From NCBI GenBank assembly GCA_963716445.1, contig OY970313.1, positions 434,001 to 498,000 on the forward strand: a stretch of 64,000 bases of DNA, read 5' to 3'. The position numbers were made by a program, and so were the translations under genes. How positions within the stretch are numbered: the first letter of the stretch is position 1; every line of letters starts with the position of its first letter. A model generated the notes under the pieces. That model was not told the DNA's origin. It searched no databases and saw only the letters and a list, made by a program, of their open reading frames with translations. This document shows, in pieces, positions 51,941 through 61,288 of this stretch. The stretch comes from JAAYBF01 sp963716445. Its GTDB lineage: Bacteria; Actinomycetota; Thermoleophilia; Solirubrobacterales; Thermoleophilaceae.

Positions 51941-52891
51941 TCAGAGCGGTCCGGTGTCGGCCGAGGCGCCCCGTGCCGGCACCTGGCCTGACACGGTGGT
52001 GCCCACACCCGCGCGCGAGTGGATGACGAGCTCCCCGTCCACCGCGGCCACCCGGTCTCTCATGTTCGCGATCCCTGCGCCCTGGGCCAGCGTGCCGTCG
52101 GTCGCGTTGACGCCGTCGTCGCGCACGCTGAACCGCAGCGACCGCCTCCCGCCGTCGAGACGGATCTCGACGCGTCGCGCGCCGGCGTGCTTGAGGACGT
52201 TCTGCAGCGCCTCGACGACGCAGAAGTAGACGGCTCCCTCGACCTCCGGGCCGTAGCGCTCGACGCCGTGCGCCTCGACGTCGATCGGTACCGGGGATCT
52301 CCTGGCCACGACCTGGACGGCCTCGGCGACGCCGCGATCCGCGAGCGTGGGAGGGCAGACGCCATGGGCGAGCGATCGCAGCTCCTCGAGCGCCTCGTCG
52401 ACGTCGAGCTCGAGCTCCTTCAGGCGATCGACCCCCCGGCGGGGATCGCGGCGGACGATCTCCTCGGTGAGCTCCAGCTCGATGCGCAGCGCGACCAGCC
52501 GCTGCTGGGCGCCGTCGTGCAGGTCTCGCTCGATACGGCGGCGCTCCCGCTCGGCGCTGGAGGCGATCCGAGCCCGCGACCGCTCGACTTCGCGCGTCGC
52601 CAGCCGAGCTTCGGTCGCCAAGCGCTGGTTGTCGAGCGCGACGGTCTCCATGCGTTCGAGGAGCGTCTCCATCTCACGATCGGCGAACGGTCGCCGGCGC
52701 GTGGCCTCATGCCGGACGCCGAGCCCGATCGCGGGAGCGGCGAGGAGCAGGAGCAGGACGTCGCCCCGCGGCTCGGCGATCGACAGTACGGCGATCGCGG
52801 TCAGGACGAAGAGGAGCGCGTAGCCAGCGAGAAGGGCCTGGCGGCGGTGGCCGTGCGGGGACGCGGAATTGGCCAGGACGGCGAGTCCCAT
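51941..52891 (-). CDS. sensor histidine kinase (NarL/DegS type)
   Basis: A 316-residue kinase with two membrane spans (about 20-40 and 45-60), a coiled-coil linker, the dimerisation domain with H125 (RDLHDGAQQRL), and an ATPase domain with ALQNVLKHAGA and GAGIANMRDRV. There is no large extracellular sensor, so it may sense the membrane. The likely partner is the NarL-type regulator at 50672. The ATG at 52891 was preferred over 52927. Confidence 0.88.
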   Translation of the reverse strand: MGLAVLANSASPHGHRRQALLAGYALLFVLTAIAVLSIAEPRGDVLLLLLAAPAIGLGVRHEATRRRPFADREMETLLERMETVALDNQRLATEARLATREVERSRARIASSAERERRRIERDLHDGAQQRLVALRIELELTEEIVRRDPRRGVDRLKELELDVDEALEELRSLAHGVCPPTLADRGVAEAVQVVARRSPVPIDVEAHGVERYGPEVEGAVYFCVVEALQNVLKHAGARRVEIRLDGGRRSLRFSVRDDGVNATDGTLAQGAGIANMRDRVAAVDGELVIHSRAGVGTTVSGQVPARGASADTGPL

Positions 52892-53072
52892 GTGCGCGAC
52901 GGTACCTCCAAGTCGCTCGAAGCGCAATGGGACGAATCAAATGGATGCGCCGGCGCCGCTCACGGGCGGACGCGGGTGTCGCCGCTACTCCCGTTCTCGT
53001 GTGGGCACCCTCGCGCCGGGCTCGTGGCGGGCTTATCGTCGCTGGCACTGCCCGAGAGCGATTGGAGCGACC

Positions 53073-53519
53073 ATGGAGGATCAGAACGGGGATCTCGGAC
53101 CGATCGACGTAGCCGTGATCGCGTACCCGGCGGGAGCGCCGATGACCGGTGAGGCCGCGCCGCTGCTCGTCGACCTCGTGAAGCGCGGGATCATCCGAGT
53201 GCTCGACGTCATGTTCGTCATGAAGGAGGGGGACGGTGCGTTCTCGGGGTTCGAGGCGCGAAACCTCGACGAGAGGGGCGTCGGCGACTTCACGATCTTC
53301 GAGGGCGCATCCTCCGGTCTGCTCGACGAGAGCGACGTCGCGCAGGCCGCCGACGCCATCGAGCCGGGCAGCGCAGCGGTGATGCTGGTGTACGAGAACC
53401 GCTGGGCCGCGCCGTTCATCGCAGCGGTGCGTCGCAACGGCGGGGTTCCGATCGCCTTCGAGCGCATCTCCACACAGGACTTGATCGAGGCCCTCGACGC
53501 CGCCGAGGCGGCGTCCTGA
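53073..53519 (+). CDS. DUF6325-family protein
   Basis: A 148-residue protein with a ferredoxin-like pattern (IDVAVIAYPAGAPMTGEAAP, MLVYENRWAAPFIAAVRRNG). This family is common in actinobacteria, often next to SHOCT proteins, as here. Function unknown. The ATG at 53073 gives the family-typical start. Confidence 0.75.
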   Translation: MEDQNGDLGPIDVAVIAYPAGAPMTGEAAPLLVDLVKRGIIRVLDVMFVMKEGDGAFSGFEARNLDERGVGDFTIFEGASSGLLDESDVAQAADAIEPGSAAVMLVYENRWAAPFIAAVRRNGGVPIAFERISTQDLIEALDAAEAAS

Positions 53520-53535
53520 CAGGAAGGAGCACGTC

Positions 53536-53790
53536 ATGCCAGGACTGCTTCGTGGAATGGCGCGGACCGCCGCCGTGGCCGGGACCGCCACGGCCGTCTC
53601 GAATCGCGTGAGCCGGCGCCAGGGACAACGCTGGGCCGAGCAAGAGCTCGCCCAGGGGCCTGCGCCCGCGGCCGCCGCACCGGCGCCCGACCCGATCGCC
53701 CAGCTCAGGGAGCTCGGCGCGCTTCGCGACCAGGGCGTGCTCACCGAGGACGAGTTCGCGGCGCAGAAGGCGAAGCTGCTCGGCAGTTGA
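53536..53790 (+). CDS. small SHOCT-domain protein
   Basis: An 84-residue protein with a basic amino terminus, a low-complexity Ala/Pro linker and a C-terminal SHOCT motif (LRELGALRDQGVLTEDEFAA). GGAAGGAG lies in front of the ATG. It is in one operon with the genes on both sides. SHOCT motifs are thought to mediate oligomerisation. Confidence 0.8.
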   Translation: MPGLLRGMARTAAVAGTATAVSNRVSRRQGQRWAEQELAQGPAPAAAAPAPDPIAQLRELGALRDQGVLTEDEFAAQKAKLLGS

Positions 53791-54533
53791 ACGTCACCTG
53801 GGTCGGCCATGCGACGGTGCAGATAGGCGTCGCGGGGCTCCGGCTGCTCACCGACCCCGTCTTGCGCATGCAGGTGGCGCACCTGCGCCGGATCGTCCCG
53901 CCTCCGACCGTCGAGGAGATCCGTCGGCCCGACGTCATCCTGATCTCTCACGGCCACTTCGATCACCTGGACCGGCGGTCGCTGCGGCTCCTGGCGCCGT
54001 GCCCGGCGATAGCTCCGCGAGGCTGCGGCCGGATGCTCGAGCGGGCGGGCATGCTAGACGTGACCGAGCTCTCGCCCGGTCAGAGCGTCCGCCTCGGAGG
54101 TGTCGAGGTGAGTGCGATCTCGGCGGCGCACGACGGCCGTCGCCATCCCTTCTCACGCGCACGTCAGACGCTCGCCTACCTCGTCGGCGGCGCCGAACGG
54201 GCGTTCTTCGCCGGAGACACCGATCTCTTCGACGCGATGCAGGAGCTTGCCGGCGACAGCGACGTGGCGCTGCTGCCGATCTGGGGCTGGGGAGGGCGGG
54301 TCGGGCCCGGTCACATGGACCCCCTGCGGGCGGCGCGCGCCGTCGGCAGGCTCGCGCCACGGGTCGCGATCCCGATCCACTGGGGCACGCTCGCCTCGCC
54401 GCGGGCGCCCTGGCGTGACGACCCAGGCCGGCCGGCGCGAGAGTTCGCGTCGTACGTGGCGGCGCTCGCGCCCGAGACCGAGGTGCGCGTCCTGGCGCCC
54501 GGGGCCGGCACCGAGATCTCGATCCCGCGATGA
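53787..54533 (+). CDS. metallo-beta-lactamase-fold hydrolase (UlaG-like)
   Basis: A 248-residue hydrolase with NVTWVGHATVQI at the amino terminus, the metal motif SHGHFDHLDR, the aspartate in FFAGDTDLFD and the final histidine in IPIHWGTL. This pattern is that of the UlaG-like branch. The substrate is unknown. The TTG start overlaps the previous stop (TTGA). Confidence 0.87.
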   Translation: MNVTWVGHATVQIGVAGLRLLTDPVLRMQVAHLRRIVPPPTVEEIRRPDVILISHGHFDHLDRRSLRLLAPCPAIAPRGCGRMLERAGMLDVTELSPGQSVRLGGVEVSAISAAHDGRRHPFSRARQTLAYLVGGAERAFFAGDTDLFDAMQELAGDSDVALLPIWGWGGRVGPGHMDPLRAARAVGRLAPRVAIPIHWGTLASPRAPWRDDPGRPAREFASYVAALAPETEVRVLAPGAGTEISIPR

Positions 54534-54634
54534 CCGTGTGACACGTGCCACCCTCCTCGGTGGGTGGCTCGCCTCCAGCCGGGACACCGGCCAGCCTCAT
54601 TGCCAGAGCGGGGCTCCGGTACTTGGCTGTCGGT

Positions 54635-55990
54635 ATGGGCATTCCACCCGCCGACGAGCCATCGGCGCCCGCCGAGGCGCCGCCCACGCGCCGCCGGCGC
54701 CTCCCGCTCGTGCTGATCGGCATCGCGTCGCTGCTCGCCGTGCTCGCGATCCTCGCCCTGTGGGCGAACCGTCAGCTGCTCGACACGGACAACTGGACCG
54801 ACACGAGCAGCGAGCTGCTGGAGGACGACGCGATCCGCGACCAGACCGCCGTCTTCCTCGTCGACCGGCTCTACGCGAACGTCGACGTCGAGGACCGTCT
54901 GGCGGAGGCGTTGCCCCCGCGCGTTCAGCCGCTTGCCGGACCCGCCGCCGGCGCGCTCAGGGACCTCGCCGTGCGCGGCACCGACGCACTGCTCACCCGG
55001 CCACGGGTCCAGGCGCTCTGGGAGCAGGCCAACCGCCGGGCCCACACCCGCCTGCTCGACGTGGTCGAGGGCGGTGGGCCCGTCGTGTCGACGGAGGGAG
55101 GCGAGGTGACGCTCGACCTCAAGGCGCTGCTCGGGCAGACCGCCGACCGGGTCGGTGTCGGCGGGCGCGCGGAGGCGCGCATCCCGGAGGACGCGGCCCA
55201 GATCACCGTGATGAGGTCGGACAGCCTCGAGCTGGCGCAGGACGCGGTGCGCCTCCTGCGCGCGTCCGCGGTCGTGCTCGTGGTGCTGATGCTCGGGCTC
55301 TTCGCCCTCGCCGTCGGCCTCGCCTCGGGATGGCGGCGCGAGGCGTTGCGAGCGTCCGGGTTCGGGCTCCTGCTCGCGGGCATCGTGGCGCTCGTGGCGC
55401 GCTCGCTCGCCGGTGACGCCGTGGTCGGCGCGCTCGCCTCGACGGCCGCCGTCGAGCCGGCCGCCGCCGCCGCGTGGTCGATCTCGACCTCGCTGATGGT
55501 CGAGGCGGCGTCGGCCGCGATCGTCTACGGCGTGGTCCTGATCGGCGCCGCCTGGCTCGCCGGCCGGACCGCGTGGGCGACCGCGACCCGGCGGACGCTC
55601 GCTCCCTATCTCCGCGAGCCGGGCGTGGCCTACGGGACTCTCACGGCGATCGTGCTGCTCCTGATCGCGTGGGGGCCGACGCCCGCGCTGCGACAGCCGC
55701 TCACGGCGCTCGTGCTCGTGGCGCTGCTCGCCCTGGGCGTCGAGGCCCTGCGGCGTCAGGTGGCGGGCGAGTTCCCCGATGCCAGCCGCGAGGAGTCGCT
55801 CGCGCGCCTGCGCCGGAGCATCGGGGCGGTGGGCCGGCGCGCCGGCGGCAGCGCGTCCAGAGATCGCGATCGGCTCGAGCAGCTCGACCGCCTGCGCCAG
55901 CTACGCGACGCGAACGTGCTCGATGCGCCCGAGTTCGAGCGTGAGAAGGCGCGGATCCTCACGTCGGCCGGCGCGCCGTCGGGCCCATGA
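54635..55990 (+). CDS. integral membrane protein with a C-terminal SHOCT motif
   Basis: A 451-residue protein with a first span at about 28-46 (LVLIGIASLLAVLAILALWA), a large extracytoplasmic domain (residues of about 50-200, NWTDTSSELLEDDAIRDQTA), six further hydrophobic spans and a C-terminal SHOCT-like helix pair (LDRLRQLRDANVLDAPEFER). The ATG at 54635 was chosen because the upstream part is not conserved-looking. Function unknown. Confidence 0.75.
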   Translation: MGIPPADEPSAPAEAPPTRRRRLPLVLIGIASLLAVLAILALWANRQLLDTDNWTDTSSELLEDDAIRDQTAVFLVDRLYANVDVEDRLAEALPPRVQPLAGPAAGALRDLAVRGTDALLTRPRVQALWEQANRRAHTRLLDVVEGGGPVVSTEGGEVTLDLKALLGQTADRVGVGGRAEARIPEDAAQITVMRSDSLELAQDAVRLLRASAVVLVVLMLGLFALAVGLASGWRREALRASGFGLLLAGIVALVARSLAGDAVVGALASTAAVEPAAAAAWSISTSLMVEAASAAIVYGVVLIGAAWLAGRTAWATATRRTLAPYLREPGVAYGTLTAIVLLLIAWGPTPALRQPLTALVLVALLALGVEALRRQVAGEFPDASREESLARLRRSIGAVGRRAGGSASRDRDRLEQLDRLRQLRDANVLDAPEFEREKARILTSAGAPSGP

Positions 55991-56089
55991 CGGCGGGCGC
56001 GCACCACCGTGGCTCGGGTGCGGGCACCCTTGGCGCCGCGCCGGTCCTGGGTCAGGCTGCTGCCATGGCCCGCGACTTGGGAGCTCGAG

Positions 56090-56485
56090 ATGACGATTGC
56101 TGCTGACTACCCGTTCTTGGACATCGTCGGGACGATGCTGGTCTTCTTCGGCTGGGCGATCTGGTTCTACCTGTTGATCACCGTCTTCGCGGACCTCTTC
56201 CGCCGCCACGACGTGTCCGGCTGGGGGAAGGCGGGCTGGACGTTCTTCGTCATCGTCCTGCCGTTCCTCGGCGTCTTCGTCTACCTGATCGCTCAGGGCA
56301 AGCACATGGCCGAGCGCAAGGCCGCGGACGTACGGGCCCACCAGAAGGAGTTCGACGAGTACGTGCGCAGCGTCGCGTCCGACGACGGGCCGAGCGATCA
56401 GATAGCGAGGGCGAAGCAGCTGCTCGACGACGGAGCGATCGACCGCGCGGAGTACGAGCAGATCAAGCGCAAGGCCCTGGCGTAG
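56090..56485 (+). CDS. PLDc_N/SHOCT membrane protein
   Basis: A 131-residue protein with two spans (IVGTMLVFFGWAIWFYLLIT, AGWTFFVIVLPFLGVFVYLI), the PLDc_N arrangement, and a C-terminal SHOCT motif (AKQLLDDGAIDRAEYEQIKR). GGGAGCTCGAG precedes the ATG at good distance. This is the third SHOCT protein in 3 kb. Confidence 0.85.
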   Translation: MTIAADYPFLDIVGTMLVFFGWAIWFYLLITVFADLFRRHDVSGWGKAGWTFFVIVLPFLGVFVYLIAQGKHMAERKAADVRAHQKEFDEYVRSVASDDGPSDQIARAKQLLDDGAIDRAEYEQIKRKALA

Positions 56486-56505
56486 CCGGCACGCCGCCGC
56501 CGCAA

Positions 56506-57615
56506 ATGCGTCAGTCGCCGCCGGCGGAGTTCGAGCCCCAGGGCCTGACCGGGCTGTTCTCGACGCCGGCGTGGCTGCGCGACCTCGGCACGTCGGCGTG
56601 GCTCGCGGTGGGGGTGACGCTGTTCGTGGTGGGGGCGGTCTGGCTGCTCGCGATCACCAGCACGATCACCACGCCGGTCATCACCGCCGCCGTGGTGGCG
56701 GCAGTGGCCTCGCCGCTCGTGGCGTGGCTCGAACGGCGCGGTCTCGGGCGCGGGCTCGGCTCGGCCCTGGTGCTGGTCGGGGCGATCGTCGTCGGAGCCG
56801 TCGTGGTCATGGTCGTGGTCGGTGGCGTCACCGGTCAGGTCGACGGGCTGAGGACCGAGCTCGGCTCGGCGAAGGACACCATCGGCGGCTGGCTGACCGA
56901 CCTCGGGATCGACCGCGACGCGGCGACGGCCGCGACCGACGACACGTCGTCGGCGCTCGACGGCGCCGTGCCCGCGCTGCTCGAGGGAGTCGCCGCGGGC
57001 GTCAAGCGGCTGTCGTCGCTGGTCGTCTTCCTGGGGCTCACGGCGCTGAGCCTGTTCTTCCTGCTCAAGGACGGGCGCCTCATCCGCCACTGGGCCGAGG
57101 GCCATATGCGCCTGCCGCGGCCGGTGGCTCACCAGGTCGGCGATCGCGTGCTGCAGTCCCTGCGCGGCTACTTCCTCGGCGTCACCTTCGTCGCGGCGTT
57201 CAACGCGGTGGTCGTCGCGGGCGGCGCGCTGCTGCTGGGCGTTCCGCTCCCCGGGACGATCGCCGCGATCACCTTCCTCGGCGCCTACGTCCCCTATCTC
57301 GGCGCGTGGGGGGCGGGGGTGTTCTCGGTGCTGATCGCGCTGGGGGGCGCAGGCGCCGACGCGGCGGCCGGCATGATCGTCGTCCAACTGCTCGCGAACG
57401 GGATCCTCCAGCAGCTGGTCCAGCCGATCGCCTACGGGGCGGCGCTCGGGATCCATCCCCTGGCCGTCCTGATCGTGACGATCGCCGGCGGGGCGCTGTT
57501 CGGCGCGGTCGGGCTGATCCTCGCGGCGCCGCTGACTGCCGCGGCCACCCATATCGCGGCGGATCTCTCGCCGAGCCCGGTCAGCTCTCCGGTCGGTACA
57601 CGAGCCCCGGGGTGA
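56506..57615 (+). CDS. AI-2E-family transporter (PerM-like)
   Basis: A 369-residue membrane protein with about eight spans. The family core is seen in ITTPVITAAVVAAVASPLVA, LGLTALSLFFLLKDG, VGDRVLQSLRGYFLGVTFVA and FLGAYVPYLGAWGAG. Members are named for autoinducer-2 export, but many act as antiporters or are of unknown role. No signalling genes are near. Confidence 0.87.
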   Translation: MRQSPPAEFEPQGLTGLFSTPAWLRDLGTSAWLAVGVTLFVVGAVWLLAITSTITTPVITAAVVAAVASPLVAWLERRGLGRGLGSALVLVGAIVVGAVVVMVVVGGVTGQVDGLRTELGSAKDTIGGWLTDLGIDRDAATAATDDTSSALDGAVPALLEGVAAGVKRLSSLVVFLGLTALSLFFLLKDGRLIRHWAEGHMRLPRPVAHQVGDRVLQSLRGYFLGVTFVAAFNAVVVAGGALLLGVPLPGTIAAITFLGAYVPYLGAWGAGVFSVLIALGGAGADAAAGMIVVQLLANGILQQLVQPIAYGAALGIHPLAVLIVTIAGGALFGAVGLILAAPLTAAATHIAADLSPSPVSSPVGTRAPG

Positions 57616-57685
57616 TGCACGCCTCACCTGGGGACGCTGGCAGGCGGGCTTGCCCTGGCTCCGTGCGCGCGGGACAGTGCGCGAC

Positions 57686-58315
57686 ATGACCCAGCCGCTG
57701 CATGAGCCCCATGGGACCGAGCCGAGTCACGCCAGCGGCGGGGCCGGTGCTCAGGGGATGGGCATGTCGAGGCGCGACGCCGCGCACGCCCTCTCGCGTG
57801 GATGGTGGCTGTGGCTGGTGGCGGGCTTGGCGTGGATCGTCGTCGCGCTGGTCGTGCTCCAGTTCGACCAGGCGTCGATCAAGACCGTCGGCATCATCAC
57901 GGGCGTCATGTTCACCGCCTCCGGCTTCCAGCAGCTGGGGATGGCCATGATGGTCGACTCGCTGCGCTGGGTCTGGGCGCTGTTCGGAGTGCTGTTCCTG
58001 GTCGCTGGGGTCGTCTGCTTCGTCAACCCGGAGGAGACCTTCGCCGGGCTCGCCGACATCCTCGGCTTCATCTTCCTCCTGATCGGGATCTGGTGGACGA
58101 TCCGGGCGTTCCTCGAGCGCGCCGTCTCGCCGATGTGGTGGCTGGGGCTCGTGTCGGGACTGCTGATGGTCGTCCTCGCCTTCTGGACGAGCGGGCAGTT
58201 CTTCGTCGACAAGGCGTACACGTTGCTCGTCTTCGCCGGGATCTGGGCGCTGATGCACGGTGTGACCGACATCGCCCGCGCCTTCCAGATCCGCGCCCTG
58301 CGCGACGTGACCTGA
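57686..58315 (+). CDS. HdeD-family (DUF308) membrane protein
   Basis: A 209-residue protein with six hydrophobic spans in three pairs (WLVAGLAWIVVALVVLQF, IIFLLIGIWW-like repeats). HdeD of enteric bacteria is linked to acid tolerance; no such evidence is at hand here. The ATG at 57686 was chosen over an upstream start. It is 3 bp in front of the next gene. Confidence 0.82.
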   Translation: MTQPLHEPHGTEPSHASGGAGAQGMGMSRRDAAHALSRGWWLWLVAGLAWIVVALVVLQFDQASIKTVGIITGVMFTASGFQQLGMAMMVDSLRWVWALFGVLFLVAGVVCFVNPEETFAGLADILGFIFLLIGIWWTIRAFLERAVSPMWWLGLVSGLLMVVLAFWTSGQFFVDKAYTLLVFAGIWALMHGVTDIARAFQIRALRDVT

Positions 58316-58318
58316 CCG

Positions 58319-60337
58319 GTGGGCGCGGCCGCGCCGTCCGAGGCGGCGAGATGGACGCCGGAGCGCCCGCGGTTGCGGCTGGCACGGCTGGTCGCGGCGT
58401 GGCTGGCATCCGCGCTGGCGCTCCTGCTGGCCGCCGGCCTGGTCGGTGGCGCCGAGATCGGCAGCTTCGGTGGCGCGATCGTGGTGGCGGCTGTCGTGGC
58501 CGTCTTGAACGCCCTCCTGCCGCCGCTCATCGCCGCCTTGCGACTGCCGCTGACCGTCCTCGTCGGCTTCGTCCTCGTGCTCGCCCTCGACGCCGCGATG
58601 CTGCTCCTGGCGGCCGACGTCGCGCCCGAGCACCTGTACGTCGACGGCTTCGGCTCGGCGTTCCTCGTGGGCTTGATCGCCGCGGCGGTGAGCACGGCGC
58701 TCGGCACGATCGCCGGCCTCGACGACGACGCCTCCTACACGCTGCAGGTCGCGCGGCGGGTAGCCCGGCGCGTCGGCCAGCCGACCGCCACCGACGCGCC
58801 GGGAATCCTGTTCCTCGAGATCGACGGGCTCGCGGCTCCCGTGCTGCGCCGCGCGATCCGCGACGGGAACGTGCCGAACATGGCGCGCTGGATCGCCGCT
58901 GGCAGTCACCGGCTGATCGAGTGGGAGACCGACTTGTCCTCCCAGACCGGCGCCAGCCAGGCGGGGATCCTGCTCGGGGACAACGACGACATCCCGGCGT
59001 TCCGCTGGGTCGACAAGCCGTCGGGCCGCGTGGTGAGCTGCTCCAACCCGGACGACTGCGCCGCGATCGAGGCGAGGCGCTCCACCGGCGAGGGCCTGCT
59101 CGCAGGCGGCGGGACGAGTCGCGGCAACCTCCTGTCGGGCGGAGCGGACGAGGCTCTCCTCACCGTCAGCCGGCTGGAGGACGACAAGCGGGCCAACCCG
59201 GGCTACCGCGCCTTCCTCGCCAACGGGTCGAACGTCACGCGGACGCTGGTGCTGTTCATCTGGGAGGTGTGCGTCGAGCTGGTGGCGGCCACCGCTCAAC
59301 GCCGGCGGGGGGTGGTTCCGCGCGGCCATCGCGGCGGCGTCTACCCGCTGCTGCGAGCCGGGATGTGCGTCTGGGTCCGCGACCTCGTGGTCTTCTCGGT
59401 CCTGCAGGACATGTTTCGCGGCATGCCGGCGATCTATGCGACCTTCGCGAGCTACGACGAGGTCGCCCACCACTCGGGGCTGGAGCGCTCCGACACGCTC
59501 GCGGCGCTGCGCAAGCTGGACCAGCGGCTCGGGATGATCGAGAGCGCTCGCCGCCATGCACCGCGCCCATACGAGGTCGTGGTCCTTTCCGACCACGGCC
59601 AGACGCAGGGCGCCACCTTCCTTCAGCGCAATGGCTACAGCCTCGCCGACCTGGTGGAGGAGACGCTCGCCGACGCCGACGTCGAGGCGATCGAGGCGCA
59701 CGACGAGAACGCGACCGGGGTCGGTCGCGCGCTGGACGAGGCGACCGGCAGGACCGGTCATACGGCTCAGCGCGAGCAGGCCGACGTCCGCGGGCGCGAC
59801 GTCGTCGTGCTCGGCTCCGGCAACCTGGGGTTGATCTACCTGACGGCGAGCCCGCACCGGGTGACGATCGAGGAGATCGGGCGGCGCCACCCCGCTTTGA
59901 TCCCGGCGCTGTGCCGGCACCCGCACGTCGGCTTCGTGCTGGGGCGCTCGGCAGAGCACGGCGCACTCGTGCTCGGGCGGCACGGCACCCGCCGGCTCGC
60001 CGACGACATGGTCGACGGCGACGACCCGCTCGCCTGCTTTCCGCCCAACGCCGCGCGCCACCTACGCCGCGCCGACGGCTTCCCGCACGTGGCGGACCTC
60101 GTCGTCAACAGCTTCTACGACCCGGTGACCGACGAGGGGTGCGCCTTCGAGGAGCTGATCTCGTTCCATGGCGGCCTGGGCGGTCCGCAGACGCGACCGT
60201 TCATCCTCCATCCCGCGCACTTCGAGCGCTCCGCCGACGAGATCGTCGGCGCGGAAGCCGTTCACCGCCTCCTCAGCGCCTGGCGCACGGCCTGCAACGA
60301 CGGCCGCGTGCATAGCGCCCGCGTCGCCGAGCGCTGA
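58319..60337 (+). CDS. membrane-bound alkaline-phosphatase-superfamily protein with a holin-like amino terminus
   Basis: A 672-residue protein. Residues of about 20-140 hold four spans that resemble the phage-holin-4 family (GAIVVAAVVAVLNALLPPLI). A long domain of the type I phosphodiesterase/nucleotide pyrophosphatase type follows: FLEIDGLAAPVLRRAI (metal aspartate), SQTGASQAGILLGDN (nucleophile region), TFASYDEVAHHSG, VVLSDHGQTQG and SFHGGLGG. It probably hydrolyses a phosphodiester or phosphonate bond outside the membrane. The GTG at 58319 follows directly on the HdeD-like gene. Confidence 0.8.
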   Translation: MGAAAPSEAARWTPERPRLRLARLVAAWLASALALLLAAGLVGGAEIGSFGGAIVVAAVVAVLNALLPPLIAALRLPLTVLVGFVLVLALDAAMLLLAADVAPEHLYVDGFGSAFLVGLIAAAVSTALGTIAGLDDDASYTLQVARRVARRVGQPTATDAPGILFLEIDGLAAPVLRRAIRDGNVPNMARWIAAGSHRLIEWETDLSSQTGASQAGILLGDNDDIPAFRWVDKPSGRVVSCSNPDDCAAIEARRSTGEGLLAGGGTSRGNLLSGGADEALLTVSRLEDDKRANPGYRAFLANGSNVTRTLVLFIWEVCVELVAATAQRRRGVVPRGHRGGVYPLLRAGMCVWVRDLVVFSVLQDMFRGMPAIYATFASYDEVAHHSGLERSDTLAALRKLDQRLGMIESARRHAPRPYEVVVLSDHGQTQGATFLQRNGYSLADLVEETLADADVEAIEAHDENATGVGRALDEATGRTGHTAQREQADVRGRDVVVLGSGNLGLIYLTASPHRVTIEEIGRRHPALIPALCRHPHVGFVLGRSAEHGALVLGRHGTRRLADDMVDGDDPLACFPPNAARHLRRADGFPHVADLVVNSFYDPVTDEGCAFEELISFHGGLGGPQTRPFILHPAHFERSADEIVGAEAVHRLLSAWRTACNDGRVHSARVAER

Positions 60338-60338
60338 G

Positions 60339-61100
60339 CTAGGGGGCCGTGGAGAAGTGCTCCAGCGCGCGGCGGGTCTTCGTCTCCTGCTCGCCGGTGA
60401 GCGAGATGCCGCGCTCGGTCAGGCTGGCGCGAGCCTCGGCGGCGACCTGGAACGCCTCCGCCGGCCGGCACTTCGTCGACAGCTCGAGGATCCGTGAGCC
60501 ATCCGGGAAGAGCCACAGCTCGGCCACGAGCTTGCGCTTCAAGGCCGGCACGGCGCCCTTGAGCTTGAGGATGAAGATCGGCCCAAGCGTCGCCAGATCG
60601 TCGAGCGCGACCCCGGCGGGCGCGTGCTCCGCGAAGAGCGCGCGCTGCTGCTTCGAGAAGAGCTTGCGCAACGGCCGCTCTCCGGTCGCCGCGTCGGCGA
60701 CGCCGAGCGACGGCGCCTCGACGCGCAGCCGCCCGGAGCAGACGAAGCCGCCGGGCATGGCGTCGACCTCGACGCCGAAGCCGGGATCGCGTCTGAGCTT
60801 CCTCGGCAGCTCGTCCGGCACGACCGGGCGGAGCTTCACCACGCAATCCTCCCCCTTGCGCTGGATGCGGCGGGCACGTACGACGACGCCCGCTCGGTCG
60901 AGCGCGAGGTCCGGTGTGTCGAAGAAGTAGATGAGGCGAACCTGCGCGTCGAGCGGATCCAGGCCGAGCGCCTCGATCGACGAACGCTGGTCCGCCGCGG
61001 GCACGGTCAGCTTGAGCTCGACGCTGTCGGCTCCCGCCAGCAGGCCGAGCACCTCGACGAGCTGGGAATCCGACAGGAGTGGCGCCCCGAGCGTGGGCAT
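60339..61100 (-). CDS. CYTH-domain protein
   Basis: A 253-residue protein. The CYTH tunnel pattern is visible as SVELKLTVPAAD (E-x-K/L-x), VRLIYFFDTPDLALDRAGVV, VVRARRIQRKGEDCVVKLRP and AELWLFPDGSRILELSTKCR. CYTH proteins use triphosphate substrates (thiamine triphosphate, inorganic triphosphate or ATP). The exact reaction is unknown. The ATG at 61100 starts the family-like part. It is convergent with the gene before it. Confidence 0.83.
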   Translation of the reverse strand: MPTLGAPLLSDSQLVEVLGLLAGADSVELKLTVPAADQRSSIEALGLDPLDAQVRLIYFFDTPDLALDRAGVVVRARRIQRKGEDCVVKLRPVVPDELPRKLRRDPGFGVEVDAMPGGFVCSGRLRVEAPSLGVADAATGERPLRKLFSKQQRALFAEHAPAGVALDDLATLGPIFILKLKGAVPALKRKLVAELWLFPDGSRILELSTKCRPAEAFQVAAEARASLTERGISLTGEQETKTRRALEHFSTAP

Positions 61101-61288
61101 TCCGCCATCGTACGACCCCCGGCATGGGCCTGCGCGGAGCGGCCTGAGTAGTCGAGCGACCGCTCTGCAACACGGTGCCTCGCGGAAGAGCAGACTGCAG
61201 CAAGCCCTAATGCTTTCGAGCACATCTGTCGAAAACGGTCCTGCTCCCTGACCAGCGCCCGCGCGCACCGAACAGATCGAGAGACGCA

